Shown here: positions 45,541-55,689 of the stretch, one piece after another
Position numbering within the stretch: position 1 is the stretch's first letter
How the letters are laid out: each line of letters begins with the position of its first letter
Assembly (NCBI GenBank): GCA_024509875.1
Contig: JAMPIV010015293.1
Span: 62,001 to 126,000 of the forward strand
Direction of reading: 5' to 3'
DNA length: 64,000 nt
Origin: Oreohelix idahoensis
Taxonomy: Eukaryota > Mollusca > Gastropoda > Stylommatophora > Oreohelicidae
Notes under the pieces: model-generated
What the model was told of the DNA's origin: nothing
The model's database searches: none
The model's input: the letters and a program-made list of their open reading frames with translations, nothing else
Translations under genes and position numbers: made by a program

Positions 45541-46472
45541 ATAATGTATGCATTGAAATATTAAGAACAGACAAGAGTAATAGACAATAGCAACAACAAT
45601 GACAAGACAAGATAATTAATGACAGCTAACAACGTTCGTAGGAATCAAATAAGATAAAAATGTGAAACTAAAATAGAATGTCGTAAAGAATTACGATGAT
45701 AACTACGATAAGATAATAAACAAGACAGTTGACAACACAGTGTATAAACATCAATGGTGTAAAATACTGAACGAAAGTCAGGTGAGGATAGACGCATAAT
45801 ACAAACAAGATAATCATAAAACCAAGGTACGAATAAAAATAACTATGAAAACAACGATTAAAACTTGACGGAACAGCTAAACAGATACTATTATAAGAGA
45901 CAAGTAGCGATCGGAACTACAGCAAGGTTTCTAGCCTTGAACCGGAATTATCGCTCAATTGAAACTTACAAACTAAATCCTATAGAACATCTGACAAGAG
46001 CCAGAATCAGCTTCGAGATGAACCTCGTTTGTCAGATCGACCTCCCTACCGCCCACAACAAACATGGAACATAAAACATGCATCACAAAAAATACTACAA
46101 TGGACATATTAAAAAGCGGCTCAGCTAACATAAGACGGTGACAACGAACAGAGTAATACTTATCATTTTGTGATAAAACGCAATTTCCAGGATTGTAGAG
46201 TCTTGCACTCCGGCGCTGTATCACCGAGGAAGCTTACGTAGCATTTGGCAGAGTCCGCAAATGATTGAAGCAGTTGAGTCCATCTTGACCTTGAGTGTCC
46301 GTTAAATTTCCTAACGACGTCGCTGAGTTTGATAGAGACGGCAGTTCCCACTTGAAGTCTGCAGTTGTATTCCAACGTCCCAGATGTTGACTTGAACTTG
46401 AAGACAGTTTCAAACGTTTAGTCAGGGATCTTTCCTTTCTATCGACGATAGACCACAGTGGGCCACCATAAA
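45541..46472. other. 5' leader of element 1 with possible primer-binding site
   Basis: Non-coding leader on the minus strand from the 5' LTR at 46473. The bases directly after the LTR (minus) are TTTATGGTGGCCCACTGTGG; the ggTGGCCCAc core could pair with a tRNA 3' end but I cannot assign which tRNA. Small frames at 45865-46375 lack motifs. Confidence 0.5.
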
Positions 46473-47561
46473 TGTAGCCTCGCTTTTACTGGGGTGTGAA
46501 CCGCTGACCAGAAGATGTTGATGGTGTCGTAGTGACAACGGTCCAACATGGGCGATGCTCTTTGTACTTGAGAATAAGAACGCGAATGTTTCTCTCCTGA
46601 TACGTGAAGCTAGGATAAGCTGTAACAAACAGGCACGTCAACGAGTGCCAATGTGTATAGGGACGAACTCGTTATGTTTACTGACATCATAATTTATTTA
46701 GGACGAAATACGTTGACGACAACAGGTTACAGTACTTCAACATGGATTCCACAGCAAACGTACATGTAGCATATATATAGGCATGGTACAGGCATCATAA
46801 TAACTTCCTCACATAAGATCAGAGTTTGACCTTGCGTCAATGTCATGACCGTTAGGACTATTCAACTATAAATCTTGGAATGAATATATTGATTCTGTCC
46901 TACAATTCTGGTCGGGTACTTTAGTAGCTTGGTACCCCTGACATGGCAGATCCATACATACTTGCATATAATATAAACAACGAAGGTTATGTCCTAGTGC
47001 TTGGCTAACCTCTCTTCGTCGCCGTGACTCGTGCGACGGCAATCCACATAATATTACAAGTCGATAAACTGTAAAGGATGAAGCCTTGAATCCTTTATAA
47101 TATTAAAATGCTTTCAGTGAAAGTCCCCGTTGATCCATTATAACTCCCCTTTGCAGAAAGGTGCTAGCTAGATGCCAACGAAGGATGGTGACACGAAAGT
47201 TCAAGTAATCAATTCACTTCTTACCAAAACTGGTTCGGACTTACGTGTAGTGTAAGCCGACAATGGCTTCTACCAAGAAGTCATTGTTCCAGAAGAATAC
47301 TTAACCCAACACACTGGGTATATATAGAAATATAGGAAACAGACTCAATGTCTGGCATGAGATGCTGGCTTCCCTTTTTAACCTCTGACGTTATCTCGCT
47401 TGCTTGGACACAAACGCGCACGAATTCATCTACACCCAATTGTGCAAATACGTGCGTGACAGATGACATTTATAAAAACTAACATCAACATAAGTTGGTG
47501 CTTACTCACTAGAAACTGATGACTACCCGTGAGTGTTAAGAATACAATAAAGGAGGCATCA
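46473..47561 (-). repeat. 5' LTR of Gmr1-like element 1
   Basis: 1089 bp, direct repeat of 38986-40075 with about ten single-base differences by eye. It is the upstream LTR because pol is on the minus strand. It probably holds the promoter; the plus-strand tatatatag at 47318 is a TATA-like element on the opposite strand and should not be over-read. Confidence 0.97.
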
Positions 47562-47566
47562 TAGCC

Positions 47567-47680
47567 ACATGAGATCACGGCACTGATGTCTCACAATTCA
47601 AGTCTGAAGATATCGCCATCTTCGCTTGCGATGGGCAACTATTATTATTGCCGTAGGAGTGAAGTGCTCATTATAATAGG
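47567..47680 (+). pseudogene. LINE ORF2 end, continuation after gypsy insertion
   Basis: After the TAGCC duplication the reading continues HMRSRH, stop, with the short 3' tail ctattattattgccg near 47640. This completes the C-terminal finger begun at 38985, and together they give the empty site. Confidence 0.8.
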
Positions 47681-47747
47681 GCTCAGTTTTATGAGGTGGG
47701 ATGACCGGGCTCCCTTCCTCGCTGTATTTGACTTCCCTAACCTGGTA

Positions 47748-48166
47748 TAGTTTGGTTTGGTTTTAAGGATATCTTCATTGCACGTGGACAACTCCATCAT
47801 TGCTCTGATCTCCTACCTTAGATCACACAAGGAGGTTCTCAGCACAGTGCACGAACTCTGTAGAACCGGTAAGGATCCTCTTCACAATTTTCAACATATG
47901 GCTAACTCTTCACAATTTTCAACTGCCGAGGAATTTTTAACTTGCACAACTTGCACATGGGACCTCCTATTTTTTTCGACCTTATCCGAGGAGGCTAGGC
48001 ATCTGATCTCACTATCCAGGACATGAAAGGGGAGTATGACATCATTAGGAATCACTGGTTCGGAAAAAATCTCCATGAATTATATTCCCTGTAGCGTGGA
48101 GCGAACCTGGTACCTTTAGAATCAGAAGCGGACGCCATACCTCTTAGCCACAAGACACCCCACCAA
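47748..48166 (-). mobile_element. Long tRNA-headed SINE, family 1, copy 2
   Basis: On the minus strand the head has TGGCTAAGAGGTATGGCGTC (A box) and a decayed B box (ggttcgctcc). The body repeats, in order, the blocks of the copy at 15993: ggaatataattcatgg, ataggaggtcccatgtgcaa, gttaaaaattcc, agttcgtgcactgtgctga, ctccttgtgtgatctaagg, gcaatgaagatatcctta. It ends aaaccaaaccaaac. Sequence around 47880-47920 is duplicated internally (ttcaacatatggct, then ttcacaattttcaac). Confidence 0.8.
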
Positions 48167-48169
48167 CAT

Positions 48170-48681
48170 ACTCATATAGTAACTAACTTAATATTGTGAA
48201 AGTCTCTAACACTTTACTCCACTACGACAGTATCTGCTACGGATCCACCTTTTAACTCAAGAGCAGAGCCAGGTACCTACATTTATCTTGGTAGCTGGAG
48301 CTTGACCGTTACCAGGAACTTCGCCCCGAGAAGCAAACTCTGGAACCATTAATCTCAAGAATGATTTTTCTGTAACGTCTTGGGCTGTTGAGTTTCCTTC
48401 TGCAAATATCATTTCTCTTCTTCACTTTCTTTCATTCTCTTCTTTTTCCTTAATCTACACCTTTTTGCTGCACAAGAAGCATAGGCCTTCAACAAACAAG
48501 ACAAATTCTCCTGTCGCTGGCCGTCAGATCAAGTTCCCTCCATGTCGTCCTTATCATTTTAATTTATGTCTCCAATTCTCTTCTCCATGTGTTTCTTTTT
48601 GTGGTCTATTTCTGCCCCTCTTAACATGAGGATTCCAGAACATGAACTACCTTATAGTTTGATGTACGTTTACTATTTCAT
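48170..48681. other. No gene recognised
   Basis: Pyrimidine-rich near 48390-48480. Any frame entering the minisatellite from here is not supported. Confidence 0.45.
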
Positions 48682-49531
48682 TCTTCTCTTGTCACTGTCC
48701 ACCATTACTTCTCTTGTCACTGTCCACCATTACTTCTCTTGTCACTGTCCACCATTACTTCTCTCGTCACTGTCCACTATTACTTCTCTTGTAACTGTCC
48801 ACCATTACTTCTCTTCTCACTGTCCACCATTACTTCTCTTGTCACTGTCCACCATTACTTCTCTTGTCACTGTCCACCATTACTTCACTTGTCACTGTTC
48901 ACCATCACTTCTCTTGTCACTGCCCATCATTACTTCACTTGTCACTGTCCACCATTACTTCTCTTGTCACTGTCCACCATTACTTCACTTGTCACTGTCC
49001 ACATTACTTCACTTGTCACTGTCCACCATTACTTCTCTTGTCACTGTCCACCATTACTTCACTTGTCACTGTCCACCATTACTTCACTTGTCACTGTCCA
49101 CCATTACTTCACTTGTCACTGTCCACCGTTACTTCTCTTGTCACTGTCCACCATTACTTTTCTTGTCACTGTCCACCATTACTTCTCTTGTCACTGTCCA
49201 CCATTACTTCACTTGTCACTGTCCACCGTTACTTCTCTTGTCACTGTCCACCATTACTTTTCTTGTCACTGTCCACCATTACTTCTCTTGTAACTGTCCA
49301 CCATTCCTTCACTTGTCACTGTCCACCATTACTTCACTTGTCAGTGTCCACCATTACTTCACTTGTCACTGTCCACCATTACTTCACTTGTCACTGTCCA
49401 CCATTACTTCACTTGTCACTGTCCACCATTACTTCACTTGTCACTGTCCACCATTACTTCACTTGTCACTGTCCACCATTACTTCACTTGTCACTGTCCA
49501 CCATTACTTCACTTCTCACTGTCCACCATAA
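48682..49531. repeat. 25-bp minisatellite, about 34 copies
   Basis: Unit tcactgtccaccattacttc plus acttg/tcttg, with scattered substitutions and two short deletions. Two variants alternate, cttcacttgt and cttctcttgt, in a patchy higher-order pattern. Because 25 is not a multiple of three and the unit has no stop in any plus frame, open frames of up to 321 codons arise in all three phases with a 25-residue period. These are not genes. Confidence 0.98.
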
Positions 49532-50009
49532 GCTGTAGGGGTCTAAATTGTGTGGTCCCGCCTGGATCCCGGCAGGAACCAACGACAGTGGCGTGCCTGC
49601 AGCGCCATTTGGCCCGGACCTTACAAGGGGGCCTCATTATAGTTTTTTTTTTTAACATGCTTTTTCTTTACACTAAAAAATATTGTTACCCCTCTTCCTA
49701 AACATCGGGGGGGGGGGGCCTTCACAGTGTGAAATGGCAGGAGCCTTATCTGAGCTCAGGAAGGGACAAGTACCCCCGTGGGGGGGGGGGGGGGGTTAAA
49801 TGATAAAACAAAGAAAGAAAAGGACTACTGTTACCCATCAGGCGAACCATAAAAAAGTTGTGCATGGCCCTGGCAACCCCGCCATTTAAAACAAGATGCT
49901 ACAGAACAAGGCACTTTAAGAGCATTAAAAAAAAAATCTTAAATCAGACCTAAAGGTCTTAATTTTTTTTTTTTTTTTGCCTTCTTCTGGCGAGGCGCGC
50001 ACCTTTCAA
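49532..50009. other. Low-complexity stretch with G and T homopolymers
   Basis: G runs at about 49709-49718 and 49781-49795, A and T runs at 49927-49978. A segment gtggcgtgcctgcagcgcca (49589) resembles a degraded repeat. No gene. Confidence 0.6.
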
Positions 50010-50120
50010 CTTATTTGGTTATATCAGAGCGTCTTTCATATTTGGACATGCACCTTAATATAACCGACTAGGTTGAACAGGAAGCGCTTCGCCAAAACGA
50101 GGCAAAATTTTATTTAAACC
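50010..50120. repeat. Dispersed repeat DR-D, copy 2
   Basis: Matches 16650-16755: catatttggacatgcacctt, aatataaccgac, ttcgccaaaacgaggcaaaa. Same direction as copy 1. Class unknown. Confidence 0.55.
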
Positions 50121-50439
50121 AAACAAAAAACAACACAATGTTAAAAGCATGCAAGTGCCTTTGTCAGCTTCTTGTGAGGGGGTGGGGGGCTATTGCAATG
50201 GTGGCTCCCATACTACATCAGGAGAGAAAATGGAAAGGAAGGGAATGTTAATCTTAGAAGCAGTTTGAAAAAAAAAACAAAACAAACAAACAAAAACACA
50301 CACGTCACTCAAAATTAATACCAGCTTCGTTTCTCATTTATAAATAGTTATTTACATATTATAATTTTCCTTATCGCCCCTCAATGGAGCATTCAGCGCA
50401 GCTGTTCCTTTGCAGTAAGCCTGCCACCAAACATTGACA

Positions 50440-50575
50440 TTGACATGCTCTTGCCACTGGTTGTTTATGTAGCAATGTGTTTTATATGATGAGGTTGCCA
50501 GCCACGTGAATAACCTCGTATTAGTCGCTTTGTACTACATCCTAAGGGATCAGTAGGCATATTCTTTCTTCATAT
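50440..50575 (+). repeat. Dispersed repeat DR-B, plus copy
   Basis: Blocks atgctcttgccactggt, gtagcaatgtgttttatatg, atgaggttgccagcca, aacctcgtattagtcgcttt and ttctttcttc in the family order. Confidence 0.65.
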
Positions 50576-51167
50576 CATCAGAGGCCTAATGGAATAACAC
50601 GGGGGCTATTTACCTAAAACTAGTGCCACTAGATCTATAGAGTTACGCCAACTATGTCAGAATCGAAAACGAAGCTGAGCGACGTAGACGCCATTTTCGG
50701 CTGGACAAATACCAGGGCTAGTAGCGAGAATAAGCATCGAGTAAGATTTTTTTTTTAATTAATGAAGATAAATAGCCTGTTCAACCTCTGATGGGTTATA
50801 ATTAGGATATATATTCTTTTCAATTCCAAATAATATGAACAACAGCCGATATGAGAAAGTGGCATGACATTTGTCAAATCTTGTAATTAGGGACAATCAC
50901 AATTGTTAAATAAATAAACAAAAAAATAAAACATAAAGAAGAAACTCTGAACAAGAATAATTTTAAAATGGAGGGGTGTAAAGGCCTGGTGGTTCCAGTT
51001 ATATAACTGACTTTAACAGATAATTAATATGTATTGTAAGAACAGCATCAGACCTTCACATTCCCGGCCACTATATTTTAACCTTTGTTCGTGTTAAATA
51101 ATGTTTGACTATATTAATGCAGTTCCCTAGGACTGTCTATACTTAAGAACCTCTTCTGCATTTATAA

Positions 51168-51322
<155 letters not shown>

Positions 51323-51435
51323 AAATTATATAATATAAATTATATAATTTTATAATTATATAACTGTAGTATATAAAATTATATAAAATTATGTAATAAA
51401 AATTATATAATATAATAAAATTTTATATTTTTCTC

Positions 51436-51498
51436 TATTTTGGCTTCCTTATCTTCTATGTTTTGTTTGATCTTTTCAGTAAGTGAGTAGTCTATGAT
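51436..51498 (-). pseudogene. 63-bp I/LOA-like LINE ORF2 fragment
   Basis: ttttggcttccttatcttct through to gagtagtctatgatt is identical, as far as I can read, to 27486-27546 inside LINE ORF2 (minus strand, the IDYSLTEKIKQNIEDKEAK segment). Neither end is a LINE end, so it looks like captured filler DNA and not an insertion. Confidence 0.8.
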
Positions 51499-51521
51499 TA
51501 TGATCTCATATTTTATATATA

Positions 51522-52821
51522 CAGTACTTTGCAAAAAAAATGGCAGTCATATTGCTCAGCTAAATATGCTGAAATCTAATTAAATATGCATGTTCTGCCC
51601 CAAATTTGCACTACACTTAAGTAAGCAAACACTACCAAAAGTTAAAAAAAAATTAGCGTAGAGTACAGTCCCTTGATAATAGAGCAGACGACAATTTCTA
51701 ATGCTAGTGGCAGAAAATGGATACAAAGACAAAGTGTATGTTAATTTCACAGCTTTGGAATGAAGGAAATCAAACATGTTTCAACATTTCTAAAACCTTG
51801 AACATTCCTGAGCGGACTGACTACAAAGTTGTGAGTAAATTAAAAGCAGGTAATGGAATCGAGCGAAAAGAAGGTAGTGGGGGTCCAAGAATTTTGGACA
51901 CAAAGGACCATCGGCGTCTCGCCCAAATCGTTCGGGCTGGGCCAATGAAGAGTGTAGAAAACATACGGCAGCGCATGATCGAGTTGGGAAGCCCAGAGGT
52001 ATCTAATGCTACTGTCAACCGGGAGCTACACAGGATGAATTACACAAAAAAGCGGGTAATTTCGTCACCATTGCTCACAGAGACTCACAAACAGATGCGC
52101 TTGAACTGGTGCCACGAACACCAAAATTTGTCATGGGACAATGCGATTTTTTCAGATGAATGTTCTCTTTGGTCTTATCCTGCCCAAATAAATATTTGGA
52201 CGAAAGACTTTATAACGCCTGTGTACCAGCGACCGAAACATACCCAGAAATTCCATCTTTTGGGAGGGGTGTCAGCAAGAGGTGCCACCCCACTGTGTGT
52301 TTTCACAGGAATTCTCACGAAAGAAAGGCACATCGACATACTAGAGGGACACCTTCTGCCATTTATGCAGGTCATGTACCCCGATGGGTGCACATTTCAA
52401 CATGACAATGACCCAAAGCATACAGCTCATACCAACAAAGCATGGCTGCAAGAGAAGAATGTGATAGTGCTGAAGTGGCCCAGCAACAGTCCCGACCTAA
52501 ACCCAATTGAAAACGTTTGGGCACTACTCAAGAATCATTTAAAAAAGAGTGGACTCAGAGACGTTGAACAATTGAAGAAGGTAGCTGAAAAATACTGGGA
52601 AAGTCTGACTCACAATTACCTACAAACATTTGTGGGAAGTATGCCTCGCCGCATCCAGGCTTGCCTTGCTGGAGAAGGCAAAATTATATTGTACTGAAAC
52701 CACTGTTAATAGATAGGGGAGATATCAATCTTCCTCTGGACATACAGTTTTTATTAGTATTTGCTTCTATGAGTGTGCTGCGTTGCGAAAATATGACTGC
52801 CATTTTTTTTGCAAAGTACTG
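51522..52821 (+). mobile_element. Tc1-like transposon, apparently complete (1300 bp)
   Basis: Perfect 32-bp terminal inverted repeats, CAGTACTTTGC then eight A then tggcagtcatatt (51522-51553, and reversed at 52790-52821). It is flanked by TA on both sides (51520-51521, 52822-52823), as for all Tc1/mariner elements. One uninterrupted transposase frame lies between. The TIRs have no mismatch and the frame is open, so the copy is young or still active. It sits in TA-rich DNA inside the 50622-53379 element. Confidence 0.97.
51717..52697 (+). CDS. Tc1-like DD34E transposase
   Basis: 326 residues. The N-terminal helix-turn-helix region is at 1-50 (CFNISKTLNIPERTDYKVVS), with a hinge GSGGPRIL at 53-60 (a weak GRPR-type AT hook), then a second DNA-binding domain at 60-115 (KSVENIRQRMIELG, VNRELHRMNY). 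The catalytic triad is D147 (IFSDECSLW), D230 (TFQHDNDPKHT) and E265 (SPDLNPIENVW), with 34 residues between the last two. Length is usual for the family (about 340). The frame has no stop; Met1 lies 164 bp inside the left TIR and no better start exists. It cuts and pastes the element at TA targets in the nucleus. Confidence 0.95.
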   Translation: MDTKTKCMLISQLWNEGNQTCFNISKTLNIPERTDYKVVSKLKAGNGIERKEGSGGPRILDTKDHRRLAQIVRAGPMKSVENIRQRMIELGSPEVSNATVNRELHRMNYTKKRVISSPLLTETHKQMRLNWCHEHQNLSWDNAIFSDECSLWSYPAQINIWTKDFITPVYQRPKHTQKFHLLGGVSARGATPLCVFTGILTKERHIDILEGHLLPFMQVMYPDGCTFQHDNDPKHTAHTNKAWLQEKNVIVLKWPSNSPDLNPIENVWALLKNHLKKSGLRDVEQLKKVAEKYWESLTHNYLQTFVGSMPRRIQACLAGEGKIILY

Positions 52822-52823
52822 TA

Positions 52824-52863
52824 TTGTATATATATATATGTAATATATATATATATATTTTTT

Positions 52864-52919
<56 letters not shown>

Positions 52920-53000
52920 AAAATATATATAGGCTATATATACTAAACATATATATGTATATATATAATAAAACTATAATAAAATTATAATTAATTTTTA
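52824..53000. repeat. TA-rich microsatellite
   Basis: TA runs with short T interruptions. Any frame through it is an artefact. Confidence 0.95.
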
Positions 53001-53389
53001 TCACTTTTATTATATTATTTTATAAGGTAGTATGTTTTGCTAAGTGTTGCAATTCTAACGGAATATTTGTTGCTAAATAGTGGAATTCTAACAGAATATA
53101 AAATTCAACGGAGTATGTGTTAAAAATTCACACTACTGATTCTATTGAACAAACCGGTAAGTAAACTAGTTTTCTTCTTTTTGTTTTGTTAGTTGAAATA
53201 GTACAAATATGTGCTACTGTATTTGCATCTAATTTTATTTCAAATTATTAGTTAACCTAAACGAAAATGCATATTGCGTCTGAAACTCGCGATTGGGTCC
53301 ATTTTCGTGCAATACGGGTACAGCCGAAAATGGCGGCCAAATTTTAGTTGGCGTAACTCTTATATGATAAAGGGGCACTACCTAAAACT

Positions 53390-53708
53390 AATGTCATGTC
53401 TTGTTGGCCTGAATTGTTTGTTTTTTTTTTTTTTTTGACATGGATCAAGTGGGATTACTAAAAAGTAGCACGCACGACTGTATATACCGAAGAAAAAAAT
53501 CTAATACTGTAAGTCGCGAACTAAAACCACCACCTTTTACAAAATTCACGTGTTCCCGGTGTTTAACGCGTTAATTTTAGTGCTAACTGCAACAGTTTGG
53601 GTGGTGGGAACACTGCTTGAGAGAGACCGGTTTTCTTCTGGACACGGCACAGAATTTTCACAAGGTAGGAACATTAAACAACAAACACCGGGACAGTTTC
53701 ATTTTGTC
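53390..53708. other. No gene; T run and AT-rich DNA
   Basis: A T homopolymer at about 53420-53436. A plus frame from 53550 runs into the candidate exon below but has no motif. Confidence 0.4.
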
Positions 53709-53801
53709 ATGGCGGATATATCAGCTGTAAATCAGACGACAGGTGACGAAAATGTTCACAGCCTGGTCGAAATCGATGTGGATTCAATAGATGTAACGCC
53801 G
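53709..53801 (+). other. Candidate first coding exon with splice donor
   Basis: ATG in cATGGCGG context opens 31 codons, MADISAVNQTTGDENVHSLV and on to an acidic DVDSIDVTP, followed exactly by GTAAAT, a usable donor. The acidic, hydrophilic N-terminus and a phase-0 donor look gene-like. I find no acceptor or following exon that I can tie to it, and the frame alternatively runs on to a stop at 53832. Chance or a transposon exon is possible. Confidence 0.2.
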
Positions 53802-53887
53802 GTAAATTACAGAATGTGTCGATATTTGTTATAGTCAGTTTTCGTTTTGTAACTGTAGGTAGTTTTCTTTCCCTCCTGTCTCTTGTT

Positions 53888-53928
53888 TGTCTGTCCCTGA
53901 CGAAGGCCTTGTGGCCGTAACGTAGGTT
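53888..53928 (+). ncRNA. Hammerhead-like motif of the Penelope type (decayed)
   Basis: CTGACGA at 53897-53903, then a GGCC/GGCC stem with TTGT loop (53905-53916), then GTAAC. The active hammerhead core is CUGANGA-stem II-GAAAC; here GTAAC carries one A-to-T change. CTGACGA-AGGCC...GGCC-GAAACGT is a common sequence at the ends of Penelope-like retroelements, whose terminal repeats carry hammerheads. No Penelope RT is nearby. Confidence 0.35.
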
Positions 53929-55107
53929 TTTCTTGTCCTTCTCCTTGTAAGACGTATTACTATTTGTGTGTGTGTGTGTGTTTTTTTTTTTTTTTTCAAC
54001 TAGGTAGTTTATAATGTTTTCTTCGAGCCATTTTAATTTTGAAATTACCGGTGTTTAGGCACGTTTCCGATACCTCCCCTTTTTCTCATATCGCGTCGAT
54101 TTGTAGGCCACTGACAAGCCAACGTTAGGGCTGTAGTTTGTTTGTTAGTTTTTTTTCTTCTATTTGCGCGCCTTGATCACTTAGCATGTATATTTTTCTT
54201 TGCTTCTGTATTCTTTTATTTATCAAGAGTCTTCGTTAAGAAAATATTCAAATTCACAAGTGTGTTGTTTATTATTTAACTCTTTTCAGACCTGATATTT
54301 GGTATCATTTTCTCATACTCTGACATATCTGACTTCTAATGTTCCTTGATACATTTTAATTTGAAGTCTACCCAAGTGTTATACATCAAATTGTTTGTAA
54401 TTGAACAGGCTACTATATTTAGATGTAAAATTATTATTTTTAAAATTTATATTCATATGTTTTAAAAAATTGAAGGAAAAATACACAAAAATTATAAACA
54501 TGATATTTCACAAAGAAGACCAAAAAAAGAAGTATTATCAGAACAATGAACAATTAGATTCACTGTTTAGCCAGTCCCAAAGTGGGACAATGGGATATTC
54601 GTTCAATCCTTCATTTCCCTGTTTGCGCCTTATGGGGTATGGAGACGCCACTGCAGGTGGTTCCCTTCTTAGGAAACATACATGAAACATTCACGTGATC
54701 TTACAGTGGTGATTTCTGCAACAATTTGTTTGGCATGATGAGGTTCCCATCTCCCATGCGCGGCTTAAACATATGCACCTTTTACGAAATGCCTTTTACG
54801 AAATGCCTCAAGGAGGAATAGCTAGCCCCTTTTGTTTCGTTTTTGTCTCTTCCCAATGAACGACCCCAGGGAGCGAGGTCCGCCCCGGGTGACGACCAGG
54901 AGGGGCTTGCCATCAGGCAGTATTATTATAGTACTGTGCTGTTAAATCTACTTGCAAGCTCAATAAAATATGGGGGTCCCAAGAGAGAGAGAGAGAGCCG
55001 CCCCGTGTGCCACCAACATTTTGAACTGAAATAATATGAAGAAGAACGGTTTAAGTGAAGAAAAGTGGGTAATGTTCTTTGTTATGCAAATACGTCATGG
55101 ACGTTGT
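53929..55107. other. No gene recognised
   Basis: Includes a GT/T low-complexity run (53968-53998), AT-rich DNA, a partial DR-B copy (54700-54750: caacaatttgtttggcatga, tgaggttcc) and GA run (54983-54996). Confidence 0.45.
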
Positions 55108-55250
55108 TAGGGTTAGGATTACGGTTAGGGTTTAGAGTTAGGTTTAGGATTCCCTAAACCTAACCCTTACCACTGGTTTTTATGCATCTCTGAATTCTTT
55201 TTTTTTTTTTTTTGAGGCCAAATCGAATTGACGGACCAGTAGCAACCTTG
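55108..55250. repeat. Telomere-like TTAGGG-variant run in a dispersed repeat
   Basis: gttagggttagg, attacggttagggtttagag, ttaggtttaggattc, then the reverse form ccctaaacctaaccctt at 55152-55168. This makes an inverted pair of degenerate TTAGGG units. The following ctctgaattcttttt and the T run match 17045-17140 in reverse, so the block is part of a dispersed repeat and not a chromosome end. Confidence 0.6.
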
Positions 55251-55289
55251 TCAATCATAACAAACTAATTATAGGAATGCACCCCTGAG

Positions 55290-55450
55290 GTGATAGGTCT
55301 CTGCTGCTTTTTTTGTTTTTATCCGGTATTCCTTTCATCGTGTTTCTTTGCTCTTCTGCTTGTTGTGAGAGATTCTTTTCGCCAAATCTGAAGTGGTGCC
55401 GTAGGGAACATCGCCACTTGTTGCGATCGGCAGCTTCATCCTGACAGGTT
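55290..55450 (-). pseudogene. LINE ORF2 extreme C-terminus fragment
   Basis: Minus reading ATCQDEAADRNKWRCSLRHH, then EKNLSQQAEEQR. Same sequence family as 1733-1848 on the other strand (ADRxKWRCSL, EKxLSQQAxEKR). The rest of the LINE is missing. Confidence 0.6.
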
Positions 55451-55562
55451 GCTAGATTTATAGGCCTGCTGTTCTTCGTTTCACCTGGAACAGAGATGAC
55501 GGTGCCAAATTGAGATTGCTGTGAGCATGACATAGAACGGCTTTTAATTATTACGCTAAAGT

Positions 55563-55662
55563 TCACTATCATCATCATAATCATCATCACTATCATCATC
55601 ATAATCATCATCATTATCATCATCATAATCATCATCATTATCATCATCATAATCATCATCTC
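55563..55662. repeat. (ATC)n-rich tract
   Basis: Imperfect atcatcata units over 100 bp. The minus-strand Met/Ile frame here is an artefact. Confidence 0.95.
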
Positions 55663-55689
55663 ATTGTCGCTATTTTTCGAAGCAAGTAG

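Larger units (their letters stand above)
38986..47561 (-). mobile_element. Gmr1-like Ty3/gypsy element 1, near complete
   Basis: Two long LTRs, 38986-40075 and 46473-47561, start TGTAGCCTCG and end GGAGGCATCA. The 5-bp duplication TAGCC lies at 38981-38985 and 47562-47566. The minus-strand internal order is leader, gag (45540-44714), nucleocapsid-like region, protease (44236-43565), then a single frame of integrase, GPY/F-like module, RT and partial RNase H (43549-41024). I count about ten differences between the LTRs, so the insertion is recent. Three in-frame stops (44714, about 44519, 43565) and a truncated RNase H suggest a defective copy or a master that relies on suppression. Confidence 0.95.

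Noticed and set aside
48566..49701. Open frames of 112-321 codons with Cys/His/Pro repeats
   Set aside because: All lie in the 25-bp minisatellite, which has no stop in any plus frame; three overlapping phases are open together.
52684..53004. 106-codon minus frame rich in Tyr and Ile
   Set aside because: TA microsatellite artefact overlapping the end of the Tc1 element.
55255..55659. Met/Ile-rich minus frame
   Set aside because: The N-terminal half is the (ATC)n tract; the rest is a LINE tail remnant listed separately.
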